Below are positions 1 through 8,831 of a DNA stretch of 64,000 nucleotides, piece after piece. The stretch is taken from assembly GCF_023721715.1 (NCBI RefSeq), contig NZ_JAMDLG010000001.1, positions 3,793,655 through 3,857,654 on the forward strand, read 5' to 3'. Each line of letters starts with the position of its first letter. Position 1 is the first letter of the stretch. Position numbers and translations under genes: made by a program. Below the pieces are notes generated by a model. The model was not told the origin of the DNA. It saw only the letters and a program-made list of their open reading frames with translations, and ran no database searches. Source of the DNA: Parasegetibacter sp. NRK P23. Its GTDB lineage: Bacteria > Bacteroidota > Bacteroidia > Chitinophagales > Chitinophagaceae.

Positions 1-2082
1 TCCTGGTGGACCCTGCAGCAGGTAATAATCTTTGGCGGAAAGTGCGTCTTTTAACAGTAGCTGCTGGTTCGCGTTGAGCGAATCATCCACAGCGAGGACC
101 GCCTGTGTGGCGGTACGGGGCGCTGTTTCACCGGTCAGCAACCTGAACCTGTGGTCGTTCTCCTTCCGCAGCACCTGGAAGAGCGCCCGGGTACAAAGCC
201 AGTAACTTGATTCATATACATCGTGTTCCAGTATCCATTCGGGCTGCCTGCTGAAATAAGAGGCATCCAACTGGTGGTTGTTGAGAGAAAGTACGAGTTC
301 CTCCGCGGAAATCGCATCCAGTCTGCCTTTCACCACCTGTTGCTGCTGGGGTTCCAGTTTGCCGTTGCGGCGCGGGTAAAGCAATACGGTATCGCCCACA
401 CGGAAATTGTGGTGCTGGGGCTCGCTGATCCTGAAACGCGCGTAGTAAGAAGTATCCAGCAATTCCACAAACTGCAGGCTGCGTATAATCGAAAAGTTCT
501 TTACTTTATCTTCTTCGGGCGTGAGCCACAATGCGGCGAAGCCATCCGCCTCTTCCTCCCGTTCAGGCGCGCTGAACATCCCACATTTCGACTGTAGGTA
601 TTCCCGGATGGTAAAGGCCAGAAAAGCCTGGTAATAGGCGCGCTGTATTTCATTCGCGCCGGAATAGGTCTCGTGAAAAAACGCATAGTCGTTCCGTGAA
701 AAACCTGGTAGTCCTGCGGTATTTTCCGGGGTGATGGCATCCAGGCAGGAGAAATTGTCCTGGGCCAGTTCCATCAGCCAGGCCACCACCTGGTTGCGCA
801 CGCGCAATAACCTGTTTTCCATATACAGGTTACTGGTAACATTGCGCAATGGCGCCTGCGGCGCCGCGGAATAAAGAATCGCCGAAGCGCCTTTCCGTTC
901 CTCCCCGAAAGCGGATTTCAGCAACATGTTGTAACCAATCACCTGCATACCATGGTTCACCCAGGTATCCTTTTCGGGCGGACGACCACTTTTGAGCTCT
1001 ATGATTTCTTTCCTGTATTCGTCTTCGCTGTCTTCCAGCAGCACATCCAGCCTTCCCTGCAAACCATATTTAGCCGAAAAGAAAGAGGGCTCTATCCGGA
1101 CAGGCTTCTTTTTAATGTCTCCGGCAACTGCAATCAGGTTGCGCCAGTGGTGTTCCGAAATGTCGCGGTACATCCTGTTCAACGCTTCCTTCCCGAAAGA
1201 GGCGGCCTGGAAAACCTGTTCCGCCACGGCCTCTTTGAATACATCACGGATATGATCGTGTTCCCCGCGGATCGCCGCGTCGAAAATAGCGTTCACCATA
1301 TTCCCTTTCAGGGCCGCTTCACTGAAGGTGGGGGGCACCAGTTTTTTCACCAGGAAATTCAGGGGAAAAAGACCAGCCGCGGCGAAGCATTCAGCCAGCT
1401 CGCTGATGTCCATCAGCAGATCGGGTTCCAGGATGATCTGGGTTTCCGGCAAGGCCTTGTAATACTCGCCGCTATCGTCGGTCCTCCCGGCATTTTCAAT
1501 GCGAAGGGTGTTGTAGGGCTTCACGACCTGGATCAGGTAGCTGAGGTCATTTCTTTCCAGCAGTGGCAGTTCAATAAAAAAGATACCGGCATTTTCATCC
1601 CTGCACAAGAGGCCATTCTCCTTTACTTCATGCACGATCGCTTTGATGGGAAGCACTTTTTCGGAAACATCTTTTTCACTGATGGCGGGCCAGTTTTTTT
1701 CCGTACTGCCGGCGAAGGTTTCCGCCAGTTCCGGCGGAATTGCTGCTCCGCAAAAGAACGAGATCGTCTCTGAAATTGTCTGTTTTGCCAGCAACAGGAA
1801 GGGTTCAGGCGATACGGTTCCGTTGTTTACCTGGTTGGTAAAGATGCGCAAACCATTCACGCCGGCCTGCACCGTTTCCGGAACGGCGTACTGGTCAAAA
1901 ACAAACTGCGTGCGCGCATATAAGTTGCTGAAGGTTCTTTGGTCGTCTTTGGTAAGCAAACGGAAAAGCAGGTCCAATACCAGCCGGTATTCACGCGCTT
2001 CCTGCAGGGCAATACCGGGAATGGACGCGTTCATCACGCGCTGAAAAAGGAAAACGGACTGGCTTTGTTCTATTTGCTTCAT
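1..2082 (-). CDS. Dna2-like PD-(D/E)XK nuclease / superfamily 1 helicase, C-terminal part outside window
   Basis: The minus-strand frame stays open from an ATG at 2082 to the window edge, giving 694 residues. A PD-(D/E)XK nuclease core is visible: Asp346 in GRLDVLLED, then Glu362 and Lys364 in EIIELKSG. The last residues are YYLLQGPPG, the start of a helicase Walker A motif (normally GPPGTGKT), so the ATPase half lies beyond the edge. This order, nuclease then P-loop helicase, is that of Dna2-type enzymes, which trim 5' flaps and resect DNA ends. I do not see the four-Cys Fe-S pattern of Cas4/Dna2 in the visible part. The gene is divergent from the DinB-family gene with a gap of about 100 bp. 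An alternative is a defence-type nuclease-helicase; the missing C-terminus would help decide. Confidence 0.8.
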   Translation of the reverse strand, partial: MKQIEQSQSVFLFQRVMNASIPGIALQEAREYRLVLDLLFRLLTKDDQRTFSNLYARTQFVFDQYAVPETVQAGVNGLRIFTNQVNNGTVSPEPFLLLAKQTISETISFFCGAAIPPELAETFAGSTEKNWPAISEKDVSEKVLPIKAIVHEVKENGLLCRDENAGIFFIELPLLERNDLSYLIQVVKPYNTLRIENAGRTDDSGEYYKALPETQIILEPDLLMDISELAECFAAAGLFPLNFLVKKLVPPTFSEAALKGNMVNAIFDAAIRGEHDHIRDVFKEAVAEQVFQAASFGKEALNRMYRDISEHHWRNLIAVAGDIKKKPVRIEPSFFSAKYGLQGRLDVLLEDSEDEYRKEIIELKSGRPPEKDTWVNHGMQVIGYNMLLKSAFGEERKGASAILYSAAPQAPLRNVTSNLYMENRLLRVRNQVVAWLMELAQDNFSCLDAITPENTAGLPGFSRNDYAFFHETYSGANEIQRAYYQAFLAFTIREYLQSKCGMFSAPEREEEADGFAALWLTPEEDKVKNFSIIRSLQFVELLDTSYYARFRISEPQHHNFRVGDTVLLYPRRNGKLEPQQQQVVKGRLDAISAEELVLSLNNHQLDASYFSRQPEWILEHDVYESSYWLCTRALFQVLRKENDHRFRLLTGETAPRTATQAVLAVDDSLNANQQLLLKDALSAKDYYLLQGPPG

Positions 2083-2184
2083 ACCTGGCGGACGAAGGTA
2101 AGCAATGCGGCTGTTTCCTAAATTTTCTTATCTTAATCGAAGTTTTATGGCAGCATAAATCATCAAACCACAACCCGATCCATT

Positions 2185-2682
2185 ATGTCGTTGAAAAGCA
2201 GCCTTATCGCCGAACTCAAATACGAATCGGCCAATACCACCAAAGCGCTGGAACGTTTGCCCGAAGAACATTTCAACTGGCGGCCGCACGAAAAATCTTA
2301 TACGTTGGGCGAACTGGCCGAGCACATTACCAAAATGTACTCCTGGCTTCCGCTCACGCTTTCGACGCCGGAAATGGACCTTTCCCGTACAGACATGCAG
2401 GCCAAGCAGTCCTTCCACAGCAAGGCTGAACTGCTCTCTGAATTGGAGAACAACCTCGACTGGGGGTTTTCTGAACTGGATAAAACCGATGAAGAAAAAC
2501 TGAACGAACCCTGGACGCTTCGCACAGGGGAGCATGTTATTTTCACGATGCCGCGCAAGGCTTCCATACGGATGTTTGTGTACAATCACATCATTCACCA
2601 CCGGGGGCAACTGATGGTGTATTACCGGATGCTGGGCGTTCCGGTGCCGGGGATGTACGGGCCGTCGGGGGATGAGAAGTAA
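2185..2682 (+). CDS. DinB/YfiT-family putative metal-dependent protein
   Basis: A 165-residue protein with the layout of the DinB/YfiT four-helix-bundle superfamily. It has an early ELAEHITKMYSW helix with the first His, and a late HIIHHRGQLMVYYRMLG segment carrying the other metal-binding His residues. The C-terminal LGVPVPGMYGPSGDEK is typical of Bacteroidota members. In this superfamily three His residues bind a divalent metal, and some members are thiol-S-transferases; the substrate here cannot be read. The length is normal for the family. It is a single gene, divergent from the nuclease-helicase and followed by the palindromic repeat element at 2.7-2.9 kb. Confidence 0.88.
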   Translation: MSLKSSLIAELKYESANTTKALERLPEEHFNWRPHEKSYTLGELAEHITKMYSWLPLTLSTPEMDLSRTDMQAKQSFHSKAELLSELENNLDWGFSELDKTDEEKLNEPWTLRTGEHVIFTMPRKASIRMFVYNHIIHHRGQLMVYYRMLGVPVPGMYGPSGDEK

Positions 2683-2683
2683 A

Positions 2684-2908
2684 TTTCACGCAAAGACGCA
2701 AGGGAGCAGGGACGCAAGGCCTTGTATGTTGGAGAAAGACTGGTTTTACAGAAAGCTGTGTTTCTCGCAACGGCACTACGACGCAACGTAAGGATGCTTT
2801 TGTTTTAACCTTTTTTAAGATTGGAGTAAAGCTTTTATATGTTTGCGTTTCTGCTTCAGTATGCTGATGGTGTGCACTTCGTTGCGTCGTAGTGCCGTTG
2901 CGAGAAAC
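2684..2908. repeat. Dispersed repeat units forming a perfect 29-bp inverted repeat
   Basis: This lies between the convergent DinB and histidine decarboxylase genes. A first unit (2684-2728, tttcacgcaaagacgcaagg onward, ending gacgcaaggccttgtatg) is followed by a second unit, tttctcgcaacggc...acgcaacg, at 2760-2788. The second unit recurs as an exact reverse complement at 2880-2908, so 29 of 29 bases pair across a 91-bp AT-rich spacer (2789-2879). Related units occur at 28257-28383, 28584-28646 and 43403-43806. No ORF is supported inside. It could act as a bidirectional transcript end, but there is no clean T-tract. Confidence 0.8.
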
Positions 2909-2930
2909 TTAACAAAATCTCTTTATGCCC

Positions 2931-4103
2931 CTACAGCACCGCGGTAAGACGCTTTTGTTGCACGCTTCTTTGCAAATCGGTGAGCAAAGCGTTTATGTGT
3001 TCACGTTGAACGCCCGGCATACAGATGATGTGCGATTGATTCCCTTGTGTGGCGAGCTGCCATTTGCGGATGATTTCTTCAGAAGGTTTTTCTATGACCA
3101 CGGTGAGCGATTGGGGGAACCGCCAGGCGCTCCAGCCCATTTCCTGTAACTTCTGTTCCGTATAATCTGCCAGTTCCAGGCTGTGTAAAGCGCGTTCACG
3201 GAAACCTTCGATGCCGTATTTTTTAATGGCGTACCATAAAAATAAAGGCGCGTGGCCGCTGCGTGAGCCGGTTATGGTGGTATCCAGGGTTCCGATGTAA
3301 GGCACCAGCTGGCCAATTCTTTCCTTGTAATTTTTCTTTACCACCACCACACCACACGGTAATGGGGAACCGATGAATTTATGTCCGCTGATGGCGATGC
3401 TGTCGGCGCCGTCGGCGAAATCGAAAGGATGATGTGGTTCGAGGAGCGCGGTGTAGGTTCCTGCAAGCGCCGCGTCGCTGTGGATGTAAAAGCTGCGCAG
3501 GGCCAGGCTTTGGAGAATGGAGCGGATATGGGCTACATTATCGCGGGCTTCCGTCATGGTGGTGCCGATGTTCGCCAGTACGATGGCGGGACGGTGCCTG
3601 TTCTGTGAAACGGTGTGTTCAAGGTCAGTATAGTCCATTTCGCCCCGGGCATCGGTTTTAATGACGATGCTTTCCATATTGAGCAGGTGCAGGTTTTTCT
3701 GGATGCTGTAATGAGAGGCCGCAGAATAATACACCATCGCGTGGGGATACAGTTCCCGGGCAAGGTACAGTGCGTAAAGGTTTCCTTCAGTTCCGCCATT
3801 GGTCACGTAGCCCCAGTAGTTTTGTTCCGGGGCACGGAACAATCTGGCGAAGAAGTCCACCACTTCCTGTTCCATTTCCCTCGAATGGAGGGCGCAGGTA
3901 GAGGGCACCCAGGGGTCGCCGATATTGTTCAGCTGGTAGCGGAGGGTGGGATACAATTCTGAATAATCGAAATCGCGGGCGCAGGGATAGCCCAGCATCG
4001 AATAACTTCTTTCCACCAACTGATCCATATATTGATGCAGTACGGCACGGTCCTGCTCCTGTAATTGCGGCATAAAAGGAATTTCATCAAAAGTAGGGCG
4101 CAC
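2931..4103 (-). CDS. hdc: Histidine decarboxylase-like, PLP-dependent (group II decarboxylase)
   Basis: A 390-residue fold-type I PLP enzyme. PLP-binding features are visible: TNGGTEGNLY (about 101-110), His131 in ASHYS for stacking on the cofactor, HSDAALAG with Asp210, and ISGHKFIGSPLPCG with the Schiff-base Lys242. Length and motif wording match the PLP-type histidine decarboxylases of Gram-negative bacteria (about 380 residues), which convert histidine to histamine; related enzymes use other amino acids, such as serine. The Lrp/AsnC regulator starts 91 bp away on the other strand, suggesting amino-acid-responsive control. No amine/amino-acid antiporter is adjacent, so a role in acid resistance is not supported by context. 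Confidence 0.82.
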   Translation of the reverse strand: MRPTFDEIPFMPQLQEQDRAVLHQYMDQLVERSYSMLGYPCARDFDYSELYPTLRYQLNNIGDPWVPSTCALHSREMEQEVVDFFARLFRAPEQNYWGYVTNGGTEGNLYALYLARELYPHAMVYYSAASHYSIQKNLHLLNMESIVIKTDARGEMDYTDLEHTVSQNRHRPAIVLANIGTTMTEARDNVAHIRSILQSLALRSFYIHSDAALAGTYTALLEPHHPFDFADGADSIAISGHKFIGSPLPCGVVVVKKNYKERIGQLVPYIGTLDTTITGSRSGHAPLFLWYAIKKYGIEGFRERALHSLELADYTEQKLQEMGWSAWRFPQSLTVVIEKPSEEIIRKWQLATQGNQSHIICMPGVQREHINALLTDLQRSVQQKRLTAVL

Positions 4104-4194
4104 ATTGCGGGCAACGTCTCCGGCAACACGGCAGGAGGAATGATTCCGGTTTTATGGGGGAATTTCCGGAATTTTGCGGTTCTAACACCGGATT

Positions 4195-4659
4195 ATGGAG
4201 CTACTTGATGCCACCGATAAGCGTATCCTTGAATTGTTACAGGAAGATGCCACCCTTAGCGTTAAAGCTATTGCGGGGACCATCGGCCTTACGGTATCTC
4301 CCACTTACGACCGCATCAGCCGGCTCAAAAAGGAGGGCATCGTTCAGAAACAGGTGATGCTGGTGAGCAGGGAGAAAGTGGGTTTGAATGTGAGCGCCCT
4401 CTGCCTCATCAACCTGAAGGAACACTCTTCGGAACTGGCCCGCGCCTTCGAGGAAAGCGCCGGAGCGCTCCGCGAAGTCACCGAGATCAGCCGCCTCTCC
4501 GGCAATTTCGATTATATGCTGAAAGTGGTAATGCCGGACCTCGCCGCTTACAACAGTTTCCTCGAACAAAAACTCGCCCCGCTCCCGAATATCCGGCAGG
4601 TACAGAGTTGTTTTGAAATGAAAGAAGTGAAGCGGGAAACGGCGCTCCCGCTGGTTTAA
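4195..4659 (+). CDS. Lrp/AsnC-family transcriptional regulator
   Basis: 154 residues with the family layout: an N-terminal winged helix-turn-helix (LDATDKRILELLQEDATLSVKAIA..., about 3-60) and a C-terminal RAM/AsnC ligand-binding alpha-beta domain (about 68-145, with SGNFDYMLKV). Family members form octamers or higher assemblies and respond to amino acids. It is divergent from the histidine decarboxylase, the usual arrangement for a local regulator, so histidine or another amino acid is a plausible effector (inference). The 3' end overlaps the convergent polA end by 4 bp. Confidence 0.93.
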   Translation: MELLDATDKRILELLQEDATLSVKAIAGTIGLTVSPTYDRISRLKKEGIVQKQVMLVSREKVGLNVSALCLINLKEHSSELARAFEESAGALREVTEISRLSGNFDYMLKVVMPDLAAYNSFLEQKLAPLPNIRQVQSCFEMKEVKRETALPLV

Positions 4660-7493
4660 TGTGCTTCCAGCCAGTTCTGGCCCATTCCCAGTTCGGCTTC
4701 CACCGGAACTTCGTGCGGCAGTTCCAGGGCTGAACGCATACAATCCAGTATTACGGGGCGGATAATATCCACCTCTTCTTTTACCGCATCAAAAACCAAT
4801 TCATCGTGTACCTGGAGTATCATCCTGGAACGGTATCCTTCCTGTTGGAAACGTTCGTGGATCTTTATCATCGCCAGCTTGATCATGTCGGCGGCGGTGC
4901 CCTGAATAGGTGAGTTGATGGCGTTGCGTTCCGCGAAGCCGCGCACGGTGAAGTTGGCGGAGTTGATGTCTTTTAACCAGCGTTTCCTTCCCATCAGCGT
5001 TTGAACATAGCCGTTTTCCTTTGCGAAATTTTTCTGGTCGTCCATGTATTTTTCGATGAAGGGGAACTGCAATTTGTAGTTGTCGATGATCTGTTTTGCT
5101 TCGGAACGACTGATGCCGAGGTTTTCGGCCAGGCCGAAAGCCCCCTGTCCGTAGATGATGCCGAAGTTCACGCTTTTCGCCTTGTAGCGCATTTCTTTTG
5201 TCACCTCCGACTCGTCCACGTTGTACACTTTGGCGGCGGTGGCGGTGTGGATGTCTTTACCGGAACGGAAAGCCTCGCACATATTGGGATCGCCGCTGAT
5301 GGCGGCCACAATGCGCAGTTCTATCTGGGAATAATCGGCGCTGAGCAATACCCTGCTTTCATCGCGGGGGATGAAGGCCTTCCGGATCTCCCTGCCGCGG
5401 TTGGTACGGATGGGTATGTTCTGCAGGTTGGGATTGTTGCTGGAAAGCCTTCCGGTAACGGCCACCGCCTGCGCGTAACTGGTGTGCACGCGACCAGTTT
5501 TACGGTTGATCATCAGCGGGAGCGCATCCACGTAGGTGGATTTCAATTTGGTGAGTTCCCGGAAAGCCAGGATATCGTCCACGATCTTGTTTTGGGCAGC
5601 AAGTTTCAGCAACACATCTTCTCCCGTGGCGTATTGACCGGTCTTTGTTTTTTTCGCTTTGGGATCAAGTTTCAGTTTTTCGAACAGCACTTCCCCCAGT
5701 TGTTTGGGAGAAGCCAGGTTGAAACGAACGCCTGCCTGTTCATATACGGCCTCTTCGTGTTCTTTGGCCTGTTTTTCAAGCGTACCGGAATATTCTGAAA
5801 GAAAGTTCACATCAATTTTCACCCCTTCATATTCCATGTTGGTGAGCACTTCCACCAACGGGTTTTCTACTTTAAAGAATACATTCTCCACCTCCTTCTT
5901 TTTGAGCAGGGGAACGAAAACATGTTTGAGTTGCAGCGTGATATCAGCATCTTCGGCGGCGTACTCCTTGATCTTTTCAGGTTCCACATCACGCATGTTG
6001 CCCTGGTTCTTTCCTTTCTTGCCGATGAGGTCTTCGATGGGAATAGGCTCATATCCCAGGAACTGGGCGCTCAGCAGGTCCATGCTTCTTCTGCCCTCAG
6101 GCTCTATCAGGTAGTGGGCCAGCATGGTATCGAAGAGGTTTCCCTTCCATACAATGCCGTACCACTTCAGCACCAGCATATCGTATTTGAGGTTCTGCCC
6201 TACCCAGGTAACGTCTTTCCGCTCCCAGAGCGGCGTAAAAAGACGGATGATCTCCTGGGTTTTTTCCTGGTCGGGAGGGGTGGGAACATACCAGGCTTCG
6301 CCTTGTTTAATGGCGAAACTCATGCCCACCATTTCCACATCGTTGGCATCGGTACCGGTGGTTTCCGTATCGAAACAGATTTCCGGTTCTTTCCTTAAAA
6401 TTTCTACCAGTGCAAGGATGGCTTCCGTTCCTTCAACAAGTGTATAATTATGGGGGGTATTGGAAATGTTTTTTTCGGAGAACAGGTTCTGTTCCACTTC
6501 AGCTTCTTCACCGGCAGCTTCTTTCGGTGCGGCTTTGGCTTGCTTTGGCGCAGCTCCGGCCACCGCGTTTCCGAAGAGATCCGTCTGCACACCTTCAGGC
6601 GCGGCGCTGAACACATTAAACCCTTCGCCCAAAATCCTTTTCCCAAGTGTTTTGAATTCCAGTTCTGTGAACGCTTCCACCAATGCTTCCGTGTTCCATT
6701 CTTTCAGCCTGAAATCTTCCTCATGAAATTCAACGGGCAGTTCTGTAATAATAGTGGCCAGTTGCTTGCTCATCACGGCAAGTTCCTTTCCATTGCGTAC
6801 TTTTTCGCCGAGGGCGCCTTTGATGGAATCCGCATTGGCGAGCACATTTTCGAGGGTTCCGTATTCCGCGAGCAGTTTTGCCGCAGTCTTTTCACCTACG
6901 CCTGGAATACCAGGGATATTGTCCACGGCATCACCCATCAAACCGAGGATATCGATTACCTGGGAAACATCTTTGATGTTCCATTTCTCGCAGACTTCTT
7001 TGGGGCCGAGAATTTCTTCTTTTCCCCCCTGATATGGCGGTTTATAGATCTTTATATTTTCTGAAACCAGTTGCCCGTAGTCTTTATCGGGGGTTACCAT
7101 GAACACTTCGTATCCGTGTTTTTCAGCCTGTTTGGCGAGTGCGCCGATTACATCATCCGCTTCGTATCCGTCCAGTTCCATCACGGGGATATTAAAGCCG
7201 CGGATGATCTTTTTGATATCGGGCAGCGCGGAGAGCAGGTCTTCGGGTGCTTCCTGCCGGTTGGCCTTGTATTCGATGAAGCCGGTATGCCGCTCGGTGG
7301 GCGCTTCTGTATCGAAGCAAACCGCCATGTGGGTAGGCTTCTCCTTGTTGATGAGGTCGTATATGGTGGTAGTGAAACCGAACTGCGCGTTTGTGTTCCT
7401 GCCGGAAGAAGTGATCCTTGGGTTGCGTATCAACGCGTAATATGCACGGTAAATAAGCGCGAGTGCGTCCAGTAGAAAAAGTTTCTTGCTCAT
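4656..7493 (-). CDS. polA: DNA polymerase I
   Basis: 945 residues with all three PolA domains. The 5'-3' exonuclease (about 1-290) has DGYEADDVIGALA and GDAVDNIPGIPGVGEKTA. The 3'-5' exonuclease appears intact because the metal-binding motif FDTETTG is present (Asp375, Glu377). The polymerase domain shows motif A DYSQIELR, motif B KSVNFGIIYGQ and motif C QVHDELVFD. A low-complexity Ala/Lys/Glu linker (about 300-340) separates the 5' nuclease from the rest. It does Okazaki-fragment maturation and repair synthesis. The length is normal for Bacteroidota PolA. Confidence 0.98.
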   Translation of the reverse strand: MSKKLFLLDALALIYRAYYALIRNPRITSSGRNTNAQFGFTTTIYDLINKEKPTHMAVCFDTEAPTERHTGFIEYKANRQEAPEDLLSALPDIKKIIRGFNIPVMELDGYEADDVIGALAKQAEKHGYEVFMVTPDKDYGQLVSENIKIYKPPYQGGKEEILGPKEVCEKWNIKDVSQVIDILGLMGDAVDNIPGIPGVGEKTAAKLLAEYGTLENVLANADSIKGALGEKVRNGKELAVMSKQLATIITELPVEFHEEDFRLKEWNTEALVEAFTELEFKTLGKRILGEGFNVFSAAPEGVQTDLFGNAVAGAAPKQAKAAPKEAAGEEAEVEQNLFSEKNISNTPHNYTLVEGTEAILALVEILRKEPEICFDTETTGTDANDVEMVGMSFAIKQGEAWYVPTPPDQEKTQEIIRLFTPLWERKDVTWVGQNLKYDMLVLKWYGIVWKGNLFDTMLAHYLIEPEGRRSMDLLSAQFLGYEPIPIEDLIGKKGKNQGNMRDVEPEKIKEYAAEDADITLQLKHVFVPLLKKKEVENVFFKVENPLVEVLTNMEYEGVKIDVNFLSEYSGTLEKQAKEHEEAVYEQAGVRFNLASPKQLGEVLFEKLKLDPKAKKTKTGQYATGEDVLLKLAAQNKIVDDILAFRELTKLKSTYVDALPLMINRKTGRVHTSYAQAVAVTGRLSSNNPNLQNIPIRTNRGREIRKAFIPRDESRVLLSADYSQIELRIVAAISGDPNMCEAFRSGKDIHTATAAKVYNVDESEVTKEMRYKAKSVNFGIIYGQGAFGLAENLGISRSEAKQIIDNYKLQFPFIEKYMDDQKNFAKENGYVQTLMGRKRWLKDINSANFTVRGFAERNAINSPIQGTAADMIKLAMIKIHERFQQEGYRSRMILQVHDELVFDAVKEEVDIIRPVILDCMRSALELPHEVPVEAELGMGQNWLEAH

Positions 7494-7596
7494 GCCGCTA
7501 AATTAGGCAAATGGAACAGCAAGAAGCGCCGGAAAATAAAAAACCGTCGCGCGATGGGCGTGACGGCCGGCTGAACAAAAGAAAAACACTAAGGAC

Positions 7597-7809
7597 TTAC
7601 CTCGCTGTTTTAAAAGTAACGTTCGACTCCTGGCTCGCAGGGTATTCTCCCGTTTTATTTCCGGCTTCTATTTTTTCAGCGGTATCAGGTGTATTGGTTT
7701 TAGTGGCCGAGGCGGTGGTTTCCTCCATTTCATCCAGTGAAAGGAACACGTTCAGGTAGGTGGAAAATGCCAGCATCACGATAGCGGCCCAACTCACAAT
7801 TCGTTTCAT
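7597..7809 (-). CDS. Small membrane-anchored or secreted protein, unknown
   Basis: A 70-residue ORF: MKRIVSWAAIVMLAFSTYLNVFL gives a basic start and one hydrophobic segment (about 4-24), followed by an acidic, Thr/Ala-rich tail without predicted structure. This is the composition of a single-pass or exported protein. A competing ORF on the other strand (7511-7759) has a less protein-like composition. No family recognised. It sits 103 bp upstream of polA on the same strand. Confidence 0.5.
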   Translation of the reverse strand: MKRIVSWAAIVMLAFSTYLNVFLSLDEMEETTASATKTNTPDTAEKIEAGNKTGEYPASQESNVTFKTAR

Positions 7810-8013
7810 CCCGAAATTTTTTTAAGGTTTATATCTGGTCCGATTTCCCCGTGCCTCCCAGGCCGTATCCATCGTAACAGTGGTTTGGTTAATGATTCTG
7901 AAGTAAAAGTAATACACTGATTCTTAACTCCAAACGCCCCTAACAAAATCGGGTGATTTCACCTAGACGGCAATACCGTATTTTTACTGTGCGGTCACGG
8001 AGGTTTTCGTAAA

Positions 8014-8757
8014 CTATTCTAGTACACCTTCTTTTATTTCCTGCCAGAGGTCCGAATAACACTGGGCCGCGTAGCTGGAGCGGGCAAAAACGGCTACTGG
8101 TGCCTGGTGGATGCCCATTTTTTCCACGTCGGAGAGGTAGGGTATAAAGTTCCAGAAGAAGCGGTTGTCTTTGTAAAGCTCTTCCATGATATCCTGGTGC
8201 ATAGACTTTCTCCTGTCCACCATCGTGAAGAAGCACATCATCTTAGAGAGATCGAGTTCGCGTTCCTCAAAGTAGTCTTTCACAATCTGGTAGGTGCGTA
8301 CGGAAAGCGTGGTGGGGATGGTGGGCATCAGGATGATATCCGCGGCGATAAAGATATTTTCCGACAACACCGAAAAGCCAGGCGGGCAATCAATGAACAC
8401 AAAATCATATTCGCCTTCCAGTTCCTGGATAATGCTTTTTAATCTTTTTTTAGATGATTTCAAGTCCCCGAGAATGATGTCCAGGTTCCTTGCCGAGATA
8501 TCAGCCGGAATGATGTCGATGTTTTCATAATCGGTGGCCATGATCACTTCTTCCAGTGCGATTTCTTTGCTCATCAGTTTTTTCATCCCGCCTTTCACCC
8601 TGGGCTTAGCCTGGTAGTAAAAGGTGGTGGACCCTTGAGGATCTAAGTCCCAGAGCAGGGTTTTATAGCCATCCTGTGCGGCGAGCCAGGCAAAGTTCAC
8701 GCAGGAAGCGGTTTTTCCGACTCCTCCTTTGAGGTTGTACAAAGCAATGGTTACCAT
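8014..8757 (-). CDS. ParA/Soj-family ATPase (orphan)
   Basis: 247 residues. The deviant Walker A motif KGGVGKTAS is at 10-18, with signature Lys10 and Lys15. Switch regions DLDPQGST and FIDCPPG follow. These are hallmarks of ParA/MinD ATPases, which move DNA or protein cargo using ATP-dependent dimerisation on the nucleoid. No ParB gene lies next to it, and the length fits the short, non-plasmid ParA branch lacking an N-terminal HTH. It may be the chromosomal segregation ATPase working with the parS-like sites near 61.5 kb, or an orphan positioning ATPase; the sequence alone does not decide. Confidence 0.9.
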   Translation of the reverse strand: MVTIALYNLKGGVGKTASCVNFAWLAAQDGYKTLLWDLDPQGSTTFYYQAKPRVKGGMKKLMSKEIALEEVIMATDYENIDIIPADISARNLDIILGDLKSSKKRLKSIIQELEGEYDFVFIDCPPGFSVLSENIFIAADIILMPTIPTTLSVRTYQIVKDYFEERELDLSKMMCFFTMVDRRKSMHQDIMEELYKDNRFFWNFIPYLSDVEKMGIHQAPVAVFARSSYAAQCYSDLWQEIKEGVLE

Positions 8758-8831
8758 GGGCCCCGGTTTTATATTGAAACATGTTTACAGTTCAATATAT
8801 GAATTTTCGGGGGAAGAAGGAAACTGATGAA

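Noticed and set aside
952..1773. 273-residue plus-strand ORF
   Set aside because: It is antisense to the nuclease-helicase, whose PD-(D/E)XK and Walker motifs are clear; the antisense product has no recognisable features.
5001..5798. 265-residue plus-strand ORF within polA
   Set aside because: Mirror of the conserved polymerase domain; no independent start signals.
7511..7759. 82-residue plus-strand ORF starting near polA
   Set aside because: Composition is less protein-like than the opposite-strand 70-residue membrane ORF, which has a clear signal-type N-terminus.
8014..8757. Plasmid origin indicated by ParA
   Set aside because: The window is dense with single-copy chromosomal genes (polA, recA, dnaN, rho, asnS, mnmG), so plasmid origin is unlikely.
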